A stretch of DNA of 64,000 bases from Streptomyces sp. SCUT-3 (GCF_014083985.1 NZ_CP046907.1:3448501-3512500), one strand, 5' to 3'. Positions 37,526 to 46,599 are shown, numbered from the stretch's first letter. Numbers and translations: made by a program. The notes: a model not told the origin generated them from the letters alone.

Positions 37526-38446
37526 GTGAGTGCTGCGATGCGAAGCCGTACCCCTGACCGCCTGTGCGCCGAGGCGGTCGACCTGGCCCGGTCGGTCGCG
37601 GAGGAGGCCGCGGGCCCCGAGGCCGTCGGCGAGCACCTCGGGGCGGTGGCCGAGGGAGACCGCGTCGTCACGCACTCCTTCGCCAGCAACGAGCCCGCGT
37701 ACCGGGGATGGCGCTGGGCCGTGACCCTGACCCGTGCCTCGCGGGCGCGCCTGGTCACCGTCGACGAGGTCGTGCTCCTGCCGGGCTCCGGCGCCCTCCT
37801 GGCTCCCGAGTGGGTGCCGTGGAGCGAGCGGCTGCGCCCGGGGGACATGGGCCCCGGCGACCTGCTGCCCACCGACGCCGACGACCCGCGCCTGGAACCG
37901 GGGTGGACCGGCGAGGACGAGCCGCCCCCGAACTCCGCGCTCTCCGCCGCGGTCCCGGCCCCCGCGACCGGCACCGAGGACGAGGGCGCGGCCGAGGGCG
38001 AGGGCGAGCGGATCACCCCGCCCCCGGCCACCGGCAGCATCACCGCGGTCGCCCGGGAGATCGGCATGGACCGCCCGCGGGTGCTCTCCCGCTACGGCCT
38101 GGGCGTCGCGGCGGACCGCTGGGAGGAGGCGTACGGCCCGCGCACGCCCATGGCGCAGGCGGCCCCCGCCCAGTGCATCACCTGCGGCTTCCTCGTCCCG
38201 ACCGCGGGATCGCTGCGGCAGGCGTTCGGAGTGTGCGCCAACGAGTTCTCGCCGGCCGACGGCCGCGTGGTCTCCCTGTCGTACGGGTGCGGAGGCCACT
38301 CCGAGGCCGCGGTCATGCCCAGGCCGCCGCAGCCGGCCCCGCCGGTGCTCGACGAGATGACGTCCGAGCCGATGCCGCTGCACCCCGAGCGGTCCGGCGG
38401 GTCGGTCGAGGACAGCACCCCGGCCGAGGAGCTCGGCCACAGCTGA
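37526..38446 (+). CDS. DUF3027 family protein
   Basis: The protein has 306 residues from GTG 37526 (VSAAMRSRTPDRLC) with AGGAGAGA upstream. The N-terminal part (AVDLARSVAEEAAG, FASNEPAYRGWRWAVTLTRA) and the C-terminal Cys-containing module (QCITCGFLVPTAGSLRQAFG, VCANEFSPADGRVVSLSYGC) are typical of actinobacterial DUF3027. The four cysteines (CxxC, C, C) suggest a zinc site. An acidic low-complexity linker lies at about 100-165. Function unknown. The GHKL ATPase gene follows in the same direction after 252 bases; co-occurrence suggests a shared process. Confidence 0.85.
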   Translation: MSAAMRSRTPDRLCAEAVDLARSVAEEAAGPEAVGEHLGAVAEGDRVVTHSFASNEPAYRGWRWAVTLTRASRARLVTVDEVVLLPGSGALLAPEWVPWSERLRPGDMGPGDLLPTDADDPRLEPGWTGEDEPPPNSALSAAVPAPATGTEDEGAAEGEGERITPPPATGSITAVAREIGMDRPRVLSRYGLGVAADRWEEAYGPRTPMAQAAPAQCITCGFLVPTAGSLRQAFGVCANEFSPADGRVVSLSYGCGGHSEAAVMPRPPQPAPPVLDEMTSEPMPLHPERSGGSVEDSTPAEELGHS

Positions 38447-38698
38447 CCGTCCCGGGCCCCGTCCCGGGCCTCGCGCCGGGCCCCGCGCCGGGCCCCGCGC
38501 CGAGTGCGCTCCCGGCCGGGCCGGCTCCCGGGCCGGGAGCCGCGCCGACGGCCTTCCGGGGTTCCGGGGCCCGTCCGGGCGGTGCCCGCACGCCGGGTGC
38601 GCCCCCGGCCCGTTCCGCCGCGCCCCCGGCCCGCATCGGGTGCCCCCGTGTGGCGGTACCTTCGCCGGGCAGGGTTCCTTGGCGAGGGAGTGACGGCA
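38447..38698. other. 252-base gap with CCGGGCCCCG-type repeats
   Basis: The gap between DUF3027 and the large ATPase is filled by GC-rich degenerate repeats (CGCGCCGGGCCC and similar at about 38460-38520). No hairpin with long perfect arms and no open frame with coding character was seen. The ribosome site GAGGGAG lies at its end. Confidence 0.5.
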
Positions 38699-41600
38699 GT
38701 GGGTGCGTCGATGGTGCGGGAGACGACCGGCGGAGCGGATCCGTTCGGCACGGCGAGGTTGCGCCGCGGGGTGCTGGACGCCTGGGCGGCCTCGCCCGCG
38801 CGGTTCCGCGAGGACGCCAACGCGGAGGAGGACCTGGCGCTCGGCGGCTACCGGGACCGGCTGGTGGTCGAGCTGGCCCAGAACGCGGCCGACGCCGCCG
38901 CCCGCGCGGGCGTGCCGGGCCGGCTGCGCCTGACGCTGCACCCTGCGGGGGACGGCACCCCCGCAGTCCTGGCGGCCGCCAACACCGGTGCCCCGCTGGA
39001 CGCCGCGGGCGTCGAGTCGCTGTCCACCCTGCGCGCCTCCGCCAAGCGGGAGGAGCCGGACGCGGCCGTCGGCCGCTTCGGCGTCGGGTTCGCCGCCGTC
39101 CTGGCGGTCAGCGACGAGCCCGCGGTGGTCGGCCGTTCCGGCGGCGTGCGCTGGTCGCTCACCGAGGCCCGCGACCTCGCCGTGGAGGCGGCCGGGGCGA
39201 CCGGGGCGGCAGGGGCGGCCGGGGCCGCTCCCGCGGCGCCCGGGGCGCCCGGGGCCTCCTCCGCCGGCCTCGCCGACGAGATCCGCCGCAGGGACGGCCA
39301 CGTCCCGCTGCTGCGCCTGCCGCTGCCCGCCGAGGGCACGGCCCCGGACGGCTACGACACCGTGGTGGTCCTGCCGCTGCGCGACGCCGCCGCCGAGGAC
39401 CTGACCGCGCGCCTGCTGGGCGAGGTGGACGACGCGCTGCTGCTGACCCTGCCCGGGCTGGCCGAGGTGGTCGTCGAGACCCCCGGCGCGGTCCGCGTGC
39501 TGACCCGGCGTGAGGAGGACGGCCTGGTCGTGGTCGAGGACAGCGCCGGCGCCGCGACGCGCTGGCGCGTCCGCACGGACGGCGGGCGTCTGGACGCGGC
39601 CCTGCTCGCCGACCGCCCCGTCGAGGAGCGCCTGCGCCCGGGGTGGTCGGTGACCTGGGCGGTGCCCGTCGAGGAGGGCACCGGCAGGCCCGGGCGCACC
39701 GCCACCGCGCCCGTCGTCCACGCGCCCACGCCGACCGACGAGCCGCTGGGCCTGCCCGCCCTGCTCGTCGCCTCCTTCCCGCTGGACACCACCCGGCGCC
39801 ACGTGGCACCCGGCCCGCTGACCGACTTCCTCGTCGAGCGGGCCGCCGACGCCTACGCCGCCCTGCTGCGCGACTGGCGCCCCGTCACCACCGGCACGGT
39901 CGACCTGGTGCCCGGCCCCCTCGGCCGCGGTGAACTGGACGGGGCGCTGCGCCGGGCGGTGCTGGACCGCCTGCCGCGCGTGCCGTTCCTGGCGGGTGCG
40001 GCCCGCGCGCCCGAGGGCGAGGAGCCGGTCGCGCTGCGCCCCCGGGACGCCGAACTGGTCGAGGGCGCCTCGGACGCGACCGTGCGGGTGCTGGCGGAGG
40101 TCTTCCCCGGCCTGGTCCCCGGCGGCCTGGAGCGCCGGGCGGAGCTGCGCACGCTGGGCGTGGCCCGGGTGTCCCTGGGCGACGTGGTCGACCGCCTGGC
40201 CGGGACCGAGCGGTCCCCCGAGTGGTGGTACCGGCTCTACGAGGCCCTGGCCGGCACCGCGCCCGACCTGCTCGGCGGGCTGCCCGTGCCGCTGGCCGAC
40301 GGGCGCACCGCGACCGGCCCGCGGCAGGTGCTGCTGCCGCTGCCGTTCGGCGGCGTGGACGGTACCGAGGGCATCGGCGCCCCGTCCCCGGCGGACCTGG
40401 CCCGGCTCGGCCTGAAGGTGGCGCACCCGGACGCGGTGCACCCGCTGCTGGAGAAGCTGGGCGCCGTCCCCGCCACGCCCCGCGCGGTGCTGACGACCCC
40501 GCAGGTGCGGGCCGCGGTCGCCGCGTCGCTCGACGACGACGAGGCCTGGTACGACGACGGGGACGAGGGCGGCCCCCTCGGCGCGGAGGAGCTGGCCGAC
40601 CTGGTGCTGGGCCTGGTGCGCGCCGCGGGCCTGGCCCCCGGGGACGAGCCGTGGCTGGCCGCCCTGGCCCTGCCGGACGACGAGGGCGAGCTCGCGCCCG
40701 CCGGCGAGCTGCTGCTGCCGGGCAGCCCGTTCGAGCAGGTGGTGCGCGAGGGCGAGCTGGCCGCCTGCGACCCGGAACTGGTCGGGCGGTGGGGCGAGCA
40801 GCCCCTGACCGCGGTGGGCGTGATGGCCACCTTCGCCCTGGTGCGGGCGACCGACGTGGTGCTGGACCCGGACGACCTGGAGCCGCGCGAGGGCGACTGG
40901 GCCGAGCCCGACGACGTCGGGCTGCTGGACGCGGTCGACGTGTGGTGCGAGGACGTCCTCGACCAGCTCCCCGAGACCGACGTGCCGCCGGTGGCCACCG
41001 AGATCACGGCCGTGCGCGACCTGGACCTGGTCGACGACGACCGCTGGCCGCAGGCCCTGGCGCTGCTGGCGCAGCCGCCGCTGAGGGACGCCCTGGTCAC
41101 CCCGGTGCGGGTGCTCCTCCCGGACGGCACCACCCGCTCCGTCCGCCCGTACACCGCGTGGTGGCTGCGCGACCACCCGGTGCTGGACGGCCGGCGCCCG
41201 GTCGGACTGCGCGCGGCCGGCGGCGACCCGAGGCTGGCCGGCCTCTACGACGAGGCGGGCGCGGACGCCGAGGTGCCGCTGCCGGACGAGCAGGTGCTGC
41301 GCTGCCTGGGCGTGCGCACCTCGGTGGAGGCGCTGCTGGACGAGCCGGGCGGCGCGGCCGAGCTGCTGGGCCGCCTCGCCGACCCCGGCCGCCCGGTGAC
41401 CCCGGACCGGCTGCACGCCCTGTACGCGGCCCTGGCGGAACTGGACCCGCAGAAGGTGACGCTGCCGGACGAGCTGCGCGCGGTGGTGGACGGGCGGGCC
41501 GTGGTGGTGGACGCGGGCGAGGCGCTGCTCGCCGACGCCCCCGACCTGCTGCCGCTGGCCGGCGGCCGGCCGCTGCTGCCGGCGCCGCCCCGGCTGGCCG

Positions 41601-41950
41601 CGGAGCTGGCCGACCTGCTGCAGGTGCGCCGGCTGAGCGAGGAGTTCCCGGCCCGGGTGCTGGGCGACGGCGACGTGCACGAGGTGCCGGAGGCCGTGCG
41701 CGGCCTGCTGCCCGGGGCGCCGGAGACCTACACCGAGCACGAGGAGCTGCTGGTGGAGGACGGCGAGGGGGGCGAGGCGGAGCTGGACTGGCGGGTGGAC
41801 GGTGCGGCGGTGCACGCGGCCACCCACGAGGGGGTCGCGGCGGGGCTGGCCTGGGCGGCGGGGCAGTGGCACCGGCGCTTCGAGGTGGCCGCGCTGCTCG
41901 CGGAGCCGGACCGGGCCGAGGAGCTGGCCCGGGCCCGCTGGTTCGACTGA
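38699..41950 (+). CDS. Large GHKL (HSP90/sacsin-like) ATP-binding protein
   Basis: The protein has 1083 residues from GTG 38699, with GAGGGA nine bases before. The N-terminal 250 residues carry the Bergerat ATP fold: N-box VVELAQNAADAAARA with Asn62, ATP lid region AAANTGAPLDAAGVESLSTL, and GRFGVGFAAVLAVSD. This is the layout of sacsin/HSP90-like ATPases. The remaining 800 residues are an acidic Leu/Ala-rich array with no recognised domain, no membrane helix and no signal peptide. It belongs to a conserved but uncharacterised actinobacterial group usually labelled molecular chaperone Hsp90. Role unknown; a chaperone or conformational switch is likely from the fold. Confidence 0.82.
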   Translation: MGASMVRETTGGADPFGTARLRRGVLDAWAASPARFREDANAEEDLALGGYRDRLVVELAQNAADAAARAGVPGRLRLTLHPAGDGTPAVLAAANTGAPLDAAGVESLSTLRASAKREEPDAAVGRFGVGFAAVLAVSDEPAVVGRSGGVRWSLTEARDLAVEAAGATGAAGAAGAAPAAPGAPGASSAGLADEIRRRDGHVPLLRLPLPAEGTAPDGYDTVVVLPLRDAAAEDLTARLLGEVDDALLLTLPGLAEVVVETPGAVRVLTRREEDGLVVVEDSAGAATRWRVRTDGGRLDAALLADRPVEERLRPGWSVTWAVPVEEGTGRPGRTATAPVVHAPTPTDEPLGLPALLVASFPLDTTRRHVAPGPLTDFLVERAADAYAALLRDWRPVTTGTVDLVPGPLGRGELDGALRRAVLDRLPRVPFLAGAARAPEGEEPVALRPRDAELVEGASDATVRVLAEVFPGLVPGGLERRAELRTLGVARVSLGDVVDRLAGTERSPEWWYRLYEALAGTAPDLLGGLPVPLADGRTATGPRQVLLPLPFGGVDGTEGIGAPSPADLARLGLKVAHPDAVHPLLEKLGAVPATPRAVLTTPQVRAAVAASLDDDEAWYDDGDEGGPLGAEELADLVLGLVRAAGLAPGDEPWLAALALPDDEGELAPAGELLLPGSPFEQVVREGELAACDPELVGRWGEQPLTAVGVMATFALVRATDVVLDPDDLEPREGDWAEPDDVGLLDAVDVWCEDVLDQLPETDVPPVATEITAVRDLDLVDDDRWPQALALLAQPPLRDALVTPVRVLLPDGTTRSVRPYTAWWLRDHPVLDGRRPVGLRAAGGDPRLAGLYDEAGADAEVPLPDEQVLRCLGVRTSVEALLDEPGGAAELLGRLADPGRPVTPDRLHALYAALAELDPQKVTLPDELRAVVDGRAVVVDAGEALLADAPDLLPLAGGRPLLPAPPRLAAELADLLQVRRLSEEFPARVLGDGDVHEVPEAVRGLLPGAPETYTEHEELLVEDGEGGEAELDWRVDGAAVHAATHEGVAAGLAWAAGQWHRRFEVAALLAEPDRAEELARARWFD

Positions 41951-42079
41951 GGCCGGGAGGCGGCCCCCCGGGGCGGAGAGGCCGGCCCGAACCCGGGAGG
42001 CCGGCCCGGGGTGCGGGAGGCGGTCCTGGGGCCGGGAGGGGCGGCCCGCGGAGCGTTCGAGAAGCCCCCTGTGGGCGCC

Positions 42080-42108
42080 TTGTGAAGATCCGGTAAAGGC
42101 CCTAAGGT
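42080..42108 (+). promoter_or_regulatory. Promoter-like TTGTGA-N17-TAAGGT
   Basis: A -35-like TTGTGA (42080-42085) and a -10-like TAAGGT (42103-42108) with an optimal 17-base gap read rightward into a stretch without a gene. The window continues to a terminator hairpin at 42157-42195. Confidence 0.5.
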
Positions 42109-42114
42109 CATCTT

Positions 42115-42200
42115 CCAGCGAACGATCCTGTGGGGGGATTGCACGCGGTAACGGCCCGAGGGCCGTCGGCACCGTCACGGCGCCGACGGCCCTCGCGTCG
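42115..42200 (+). ncRNA. Candidate small RNA
   Basis: A transcript starting about seven bases after the TAAGGT box and ending at the hairpin 42157-42195 would be about 85 bases. It lies between the convergent ATPase and DUF2530 genes and contains no convincing coding frame. The case rests on promoter and terminator geometry only. Confidence 0.35.
42157..42195. terminator. Hairpin upstream of the DUF2530 3' end
   Basis: Fourteen-base perfect arms (42157-42170 and 42182-42195) with an 11-base loop. It can end the candidate small RNA from the left and DUF2530 transcription from the right. Confidence 0.65.
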
Positions 42201-42231
42201 TTCCCGGCCCGTTCCCCGTCTTCCGGGGCGC

Positions 42232-42582
42232 TCAGGCGTTCCGTTCCCCCGGGGTCCCGTCAGTCGTCTTCGTCACGTCCGCGGGGGCTGCCGCGGCGGC
42301 CGGCCCGGCCGGGTCCGCGGGGGCGGGGCCGCGGTGGCGCAGGAGGGCGGCGCGGCGGTTGCGCGTGTACTTGATGCCGATCAGGCCGAGGCCGGCACCG
42401 GCCAGGCAGGTCCACACCCACCAGGTGTACCCGTGTTCCTGGAACCAGCCGTAGAAGGGGAGTTGGGCCAGGAACAGCAGGAACCACAAGACGGTGCCCC
42501 CGGTGACGACGGCGACGTCGTTCGCCTCCAGGGGCGGCGGGGCGGGGCGCTCGGGAGTGGTCAGCCGGGTCAGGTTCAGCAC
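42232..42582 (-). CDS. DUF2530 membrane protein
   Basis: The protein has 116 residues from GTG 42582. The segment PLEANDVAVVTGGTVLWFLL starts two transmembrane helices (about 26-46 and 57-77, the second WWVWTCLAGAGLGLIG), followed by KYTRNRRAALLRHR and an Ala-rich tail. This matches the actinobacterial DUF2530 family, function unknown. It is divergent from the purine permease gene across 213 bases. Confidence 0.85.
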   Translation of the reverse strand: MLNLTRLTTPERPAPPPLEANDVAVVTGGTVLWFLLFLAQLPFYGWFQEHGYTWWVWTCLAGAGLGLIGIKYTRNRRAALLRHRGPAPADPAGPAAAAAPADVTKTTDGTPGERNA

Positions 42583-42795
42583 GCTCAAAGGGTACGACCA
42601 CCGCCGGTCCGGCCGGCGGTCGCCCGGGCGGGGAGCCCTATACCGTCTACGCGCGGAGATAGGAGAAACGCCTTCGGCGTGTTCATACTGAATCTGTCCG
42701 GATCCACTCCACAGGCAGCCGAAAAGAGCCGCTGGAGTCGGTCCGATGTGCTGTTTCCGTCCGGCGATCCGTCGCCCGCACCACCGAGGAAACCC

Positions 42796-44262
42796 ATGTC
42801 CACCTCGGCCACCGCCACGGTCGATTCCAAGCAGCCAGCGAAGATTCCGCCCAGGAACGGGCTGGACCGTTTCTTCAAGATCTCCGAACGGGGCTCCACC
42901 GTATCGCGGGAGATCCGCGGCGGTCTCGCCACGTTCTTCGCCATGGCGTACATCGTCGTGCTGAACCCGATCATCCTCAGCAGCGGGGTGGACAAGTACG
43001 GGCAGCAGCTGGACACCGGGCAGCTGATCACCGCCACCGCCCTGACCGCGGGCGTGAGCACGCTGCTCATGGGCGTCATAGGCAACGTGCCGATCGCCCT
43101 GGCGGCCGGCCTGGGCATCAACGCCGTCGTGTCGCTCCAGCTCGCCCCGAAGATGACCTGGCCGGACGCGATGGGCATGGTCGTCCTCGCCGGTCTGATC
43201 ATCATGCTGCTGGTGGCCAGTGGTCTGCGCGAGCGCGTGATGGACGCGATCCCCAAGGGGCTGCGCAAGGCCATCGCCATCGGCATCGGCCTGTTCATCG
43301 CCCTGATCGGACTGGTGGACGCCGGATTCATCACCCGCAACCCGGACGCCGCGCACACCACCGTGCCCGTCACCCTCGGCACGGGCGGCCAGCTGGCCGG
43401 CTGGCCGGTGCTGGTCTTCGTGCTCGGCCTGGCCCTGACCTTCGTGCTCATCGTGCGCCGGGCGCGCGGGGCGATCCTGCTGAGCATCGTGGTGATGACG
43501 GTCGCGGCGATCGTGATCAACACGATCGTGTCCGTCCCCGACAAGAACTGGGGCCTGACCGTCCCGGAGATCCCGGAGAAGGTCGTCGGCGCCCCGGACT
43601 TCGGGCTCATCGGCAACGTGAGCCTGTTCGGCGGCTTCGCCGAGGTCGGCGTCGTGACCGGCTGCCTGTTCGTCTTCACCGTCCTGCTGTCCGGCTTCTT
43701 CGACGCCATGGGCACGATCATCGGCGTCAGCGACGAGGCCGAGCTGCTCGACGAGAAGGGCAAGCTGCCCGCCATGGGCCGGGTCCTGATGGTCGACGGC
43801 GCGGCGGTCGCCATGGGCGGCGCCGGCTCCTGCTCGGCCAACACCGTCTTCGTGGAGTCCACCGCGGGCGTCGGCGAGGGCGCCCGCACCGGCCTGGCCA
43901 ACGTGGTCACCGGCGGCCTGTTCCTGCTCGCCCTGGTCTTCACCCCGCTCGCCCTGGTCGTCCCCTCCCAGGCGGCGACCCCGGCACTGGTCTGCGTGGG
44001 CTTCCTGATCATGGCCTCGAACGTCCGCGACATCGAGTGGGACGACTTCACCGTCGCGGTCCCGGCGTTCCTGACCCTGCTGATGATGCCCTTCACCTAC
44101 AGCATCACCAACGGCATCGGCATCGGCGTGCTGGCCTTCGTCCTGCTCAAGACGGCCTCCGGCCGGGTGCGCGAGGTGCCGCCGCTGCTGCACGCGGTCG
44201 CCGTGCTGTTCCTCGTCTACTTCCTGCTCGACCCGATCCAGCAGGCGCTGGGCGTCAAGTAG
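42796..44262 (+). CDS. AzgA-type NCS2 purine permease
   Basis: The 488-residue transporter starts at ATG 42796 with GAGGAAA upstream. It has about 12-14 membrane helices. Signatures of the hypoxanthine/guanine/adenine (AzgA) branch are RGGLATFFAMAYIVVLNPII, NVPIALAAGLGINAVVSLQL, FFDAMGTIIGVSDEAELLD and GGAGSCSANTVFVESTAGVG. It probably imports purine bases with protons for salvage. It converges on an RHH gene with an eight-base overlap. Confidence 0.93.
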   Translation: MSTSATATVDSKQPAKIPPRNGLDRFFKISERGSTVSREIRGGLATFFAMAYIVVLNPIILSSGVDKYGQQLDTGQLITATALTAGVSTLLMGVIGNVPIALAAGLGINAVVSLQLAPKMTWPDAMGMVVLAGLIIMLLVASGLRERVMDAIPKGLRKAIAIGIGLFIALIGLVDAGFITRNPDAAHTTVPVTLGTGGQLAGWPVLVFVLGLALTFVLIVRRARGAILLSIVVMTVAAIVINTIVSVPDKNWGLTVPEIPEKVVGAPDFGLIGNVSLFGGFAEVGVVTGCLFVFTVLLSGFFDAMGTIIGVSDEAELLDEKGKLPAMGRVLMVDGAAVAMGGAGSCSANTVFVESTAGVGEGARTGLANVVTGGLFLLALVFTPLALVVPSQAATPALVCVGFLIMASNVRDIEWDDFTVAVPAFLTLLMMPFTYSITNGIGIGVLAFVLLKTASGRVREVPPLLHAVAVLFLVYFLLDPIQQALGVK

Positions 44263-44503
44263 CCGCAGCGCGGGGCGCGTCCCCGGCGGCCGTCCCGGCG
44301 GGGGGCTGCCGGGGCCGGCCCGGAGGGGTGGAGTGGAAGCGCTCCGCCCGCTCCACCGCCGCCCTGAACCGTTCGTCGAAGTCGTCGCGGGTGAGCGTCC
44401 GGACCACGTAGTCCTGGACGCTCATTCCGCGTTTCGCGGCATGCCCGTGCAGCCGGTCCAGCAGGTCGCCGTCGATGCGCAGACTGAGCACTCTCGATCC
44501 CAT
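44255..44503 (-). CDS. Ribbon-helix-helix (Arc/CopG-like) protein
   Basis: The protein has 82 residues from ATG 44503; GTG 44512 three codons upstream is also possible. MGSRVLSLRIDGDLLDRLHG followed by GMSVQDYVVRTLTRDDFDER is a ribbon-helix-helix fold of DNA-binding or antitoxin type. There is no toxin partner next to it. Its 3' end overlaps the permease 3' end. The Pro/Ala tail is disordered. Confidence 0.75.
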   Translation of the reverse strand: MGSRVLSLRIDGDLLDRLHGHAAKRGMSVQDYVVRTLTRDDFDERFRAAVERAERFHSTPPGRPRQPPAGTAAGDAPRAAAT

Positions 44504-44611
44504 GCCGTCCACGGTCGCGCCCGCCGCGTGCGATCACCGGGATTCCTCCGACCTCTGTCACCCGTCCGGGGGAAACTGCCCACACGGGTGGACGCCCCCC
44601 GCCCATTTTTA

Positions 44612-44637
44612 TTAGCCAGAGTAATGAGTTAGGCTAA
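44612..44637. promoter_or_regulatory. Inverted repeat TTAGCC-N14-GGCTAA (MarR operator)
   Basis: Six-base arms at 44612-44617 and 44632-44637, in an AT-rich patch, end five bases before the MarR start codon. Position suits autorepression. The right arm GTTAGGCTAAGG also resembles an iron-box core but the full site scores poorly. Confidence 0.55.
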
Positions 44638-44642
44638 GGAAC

Positions 44643-45077
44643 ATGTCGGAACTCTCCGAGGACGACCTCGACGCGGTGAACTGCCTGCGGTCCGCCGTCA
44701 TGCGCCTGTCGCGCCGGTTGAAGCACCAGAGGGTCGACGAGTCCCTCAGCCCGACCGAGATGTCGGTGCTGTCCACCCTCGCCGGCTGCGGATCCGCCAC
44801 ACCCGGCGAACTCGCCCGGCGCGAGCACGTCCAGCCGCCGTCGATGACCCGCATCGTCGCGATGCTCGAGTCCAAGGACCTGGTCCGCCGGGATCCCCAC
44901 CCCGAGGACCGCCGGCAGGTCGTCGTCAGCCAGACCGAGCAGGCCGAGGCCATCCTCGAGGAGAGCCGGCGGAAGAGGAACGCGTGGCTCGCCGAAAGCG
45001 TCGGCGGGCTGGACGATGACGAATGGGAGCTCCTCCGCCGGGCAGCACCCGTGCTGGAGAAGCTCGCCGAGTCCTGA
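44643..45077 (+). CDS. MarR-family transcriptional regulator
   Basis: The 144-residue winged-helix regulator starts at ATG 44643 after AAGGA. The core is TEMSVLSTLAGCGSATPGEL, the recognition helix QPPSMTRIVAMLESKDLVRR and the wing DPHPEDRRQVVVSQTEQ, with terminal helices for dimerisation. An inverted repeat just upstream is a likely operator. The MFS gene starts 37 bases downstream, so MarR probably represses that exporter. Confidence 0.92.
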   Translation: MSELSEDDLDAVNCLRSAVMRLSRRLKHQRVDESLSPTEMSVLSTLAGCGSATPGELARREHVQPPSMTRIVAMLESKDLVRRDPHPEDRRQVVVSQTEQAEAILEESRRKRNAWLAESVGGLDDDEWELLRRAAPVLEKLAES

Positions 45078-45114
45078 ACGGGAAACCGGAAGGGAAAGGA
45101 GAGGAGAGAGCCTC

Positions 45115-46599
45115 TTGAGTCCGGCCCCAGGAAGTGACGCCGTACCCGGACCCGAACCCGCCGTGCCGACCCGGGAACCCGCGCCGACCCGGAACCGCAA
45201 CCGGACCTTCAGCTCGCTCGGGGTCCGCAACTACCGCCTCTTCGCCACCGGCTCCGTGATATCCAACACCGGCACCTGGATGTCGCGCATCACCCAGGAC
45301 TGGCTGGTCCTCGGCCTCACCGGCTCCGCCACAGCGGTCGGCGTCACCACCGCCCTGCAGTTCCTGCCGATGATGCTGCTCGGCCTCTACGGCGGCGTCA
45401 TCGCGGACCGCTACCCCAAGCGCCGCCTGCTGATGATCACCCAGGCCTCGATGGGCGTCCTCGGCCTGGCGCTCGCCGCGCTCACCCTGAGCGGGACCGT
45501 GCAGGTCTGGCACGTCTACCTGATCGCCCTCCTCCACGGAATGGTCACCGTGGTCGACAACCCGGCCCGGCAGACCTTCGTCGCCGAGATGGTCGGCACC
45601 CGCGACGTGCGCAACGCGGTCAGCCTCAACGCCGCCAACTTCCAGACCGCGCGCCTCGTCGGCCCCGCCGTCGCCGGCGTGATGATCAGCGCGGTGGGCA
45701 GCGGATGGGCCTTCCTCGCCAACGGGCTCTCCTTCGCCGCGCCCCTGGCCGGGCTGCTGATGATGCGCGACTCCGAACTGCACCGGGTGCCCCGCGTCCC
45801 GCGCAGCAAGGGCCAGCTCCGCGAGGGCCTTGCCCACGTAGCCGGGCGCCCCGAACTGCTCTGGCCGATAGTCCTGGTCGGCTTCGTCGGCACCTTCGGC
45901 TACAACTTCCCCATCTGGCTCTCCGCCTTCGCCGACGGGGTCTTCCATGCCGGCGCCGGCACCTTCGGCCTGCTCAACAGCGTCATGGCGGCCGGAGCCC
46001 TGCTCGGCGCACTGCTCTCGGCCCGTCGCACCACCAGCCGGCTGCGGATGCTCGTCGGCGCGGCCCTGCTCTTCGGACTGCTGGAGACGGCCGCCGCCCT
46101 CAGCCCCTCGCTGTGGCTGTTCGCCCTCCTGCTGGTGCCGATCGGCATGCTCGGCATGACCTTCAACACCACGGCCAACGCCAGCGTCCAGCTCGCCGCG
46201 GACCCGGCCATGCGCGGCCGCGTGATGAGCCTCTACATGATGGTCTTCATGGGTGGCACGCCCATCGGCGGCCCGCTGGTCGGCTGGGTCACCGACACCT
46301 ACGGGGCCAGGGCGGGCTTCCTGGCCGGCGGACTGGTCGCGGCCCTGGCCGCCGCGGTCGTCGGCCTGGTCCTCGTCCGCGTCGGCGGCCTGCGCGTCGA
46401 GGTCGGCCTCCGGAAGGGGGCGGGGCGCTCCCTCGTGCGGTTCGTGCCCAAAGGGACCGGAGAATCCGGAGAGCCCGGAGAGCCCGGAGGGGGCACCGGG
46501 AGCCCGCCGGCGGCGGAACCGAGCACGGAACCGCGGGACGGGACGCCCGCGGCGCGGGACGGCGCGGACGAGGGGCTCGCGGGCAGACTGAAGGGATGA
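45115..46599 (+). CDS. MFS exporter (EntS-like)
   Basis: The protein has 494 residues from TTG 45115 (LSPAPGSDAVPG), with GGAGAGGAG before it. Twelve helices are predicted. FSSLGVRNYRLFATGSVISN, WMSRITQDWLVLGLTGSATA and GGVIADRYPKRRLLMITQAS belong to the EntS/enterobactin-exporter-like MFS group. The tail after residue 430 is Gly/Pro/Glu-rich. It follows a MarR gene, a common drug-efflux layout, and overlaps the ThpR gene (ATGA). Confidence 0.9.
   Translation: MSPAPGSDAVPGPEPAVPTREPAPTRNRNRTFSSLGVRNYRLFATGSVISNTGTWMSRITQDWLVLGLTGSATAVGVTTALQFLPMMLLGLYGGVIADRYPKRRLLMITQASMGVLGLALAALTLSGTVQVWHVYLIALLHGMVTVVDNPARQTFVAEMVGTRDVRNAVSLNAANFQTARLVGPAVAGVMISAVGSGWAFLANGLSFAAPLAGLLMMRDSELHRVPRVPRSKGQLREGLAHVAGRPELLWPIVLVGFVGTFGYNFPIWLSAFADGVFHAGAGTFGLLNSVMAAGALLGALLSARRTTSRLRMLVGAALLFGLLETAAALSPSLWLFALLLVPIGMLGMTFNTTANASVQLAADPAMRGRVMSLYMMVFMGGTPIGGPLVGWVTDTYGARAGFLAGGLVAALAAAVVGLVLVRVGGLRVEVGLRKGAGRSLVRFVPKGTGESGEPGEPGGGTGSPPAAEPSTEPRDGTPAARDGADEGLAGRLKG

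Noticed and set aside
37169-42178. 1669-codon minus-strand frame
   Set aside because: Opposite-strand shadow of DUF3027 and the large ATPase; composition is typical of reverse-frame artefacts in high-GC DNA.
42232-44193. 653-codon minus-strand frame across the purine permease
   Set aside because: His/Asp/Gln-rich shadow of the AzgA permease, in phase with DUF2530 only by chance; DUF2530 starts at GTG 42582.
44621-44639. Full iron box in front of MarR
   Set aside because: Only about 12 of 19 positions match; the core match alone is explained by the MarR inverted repeat.
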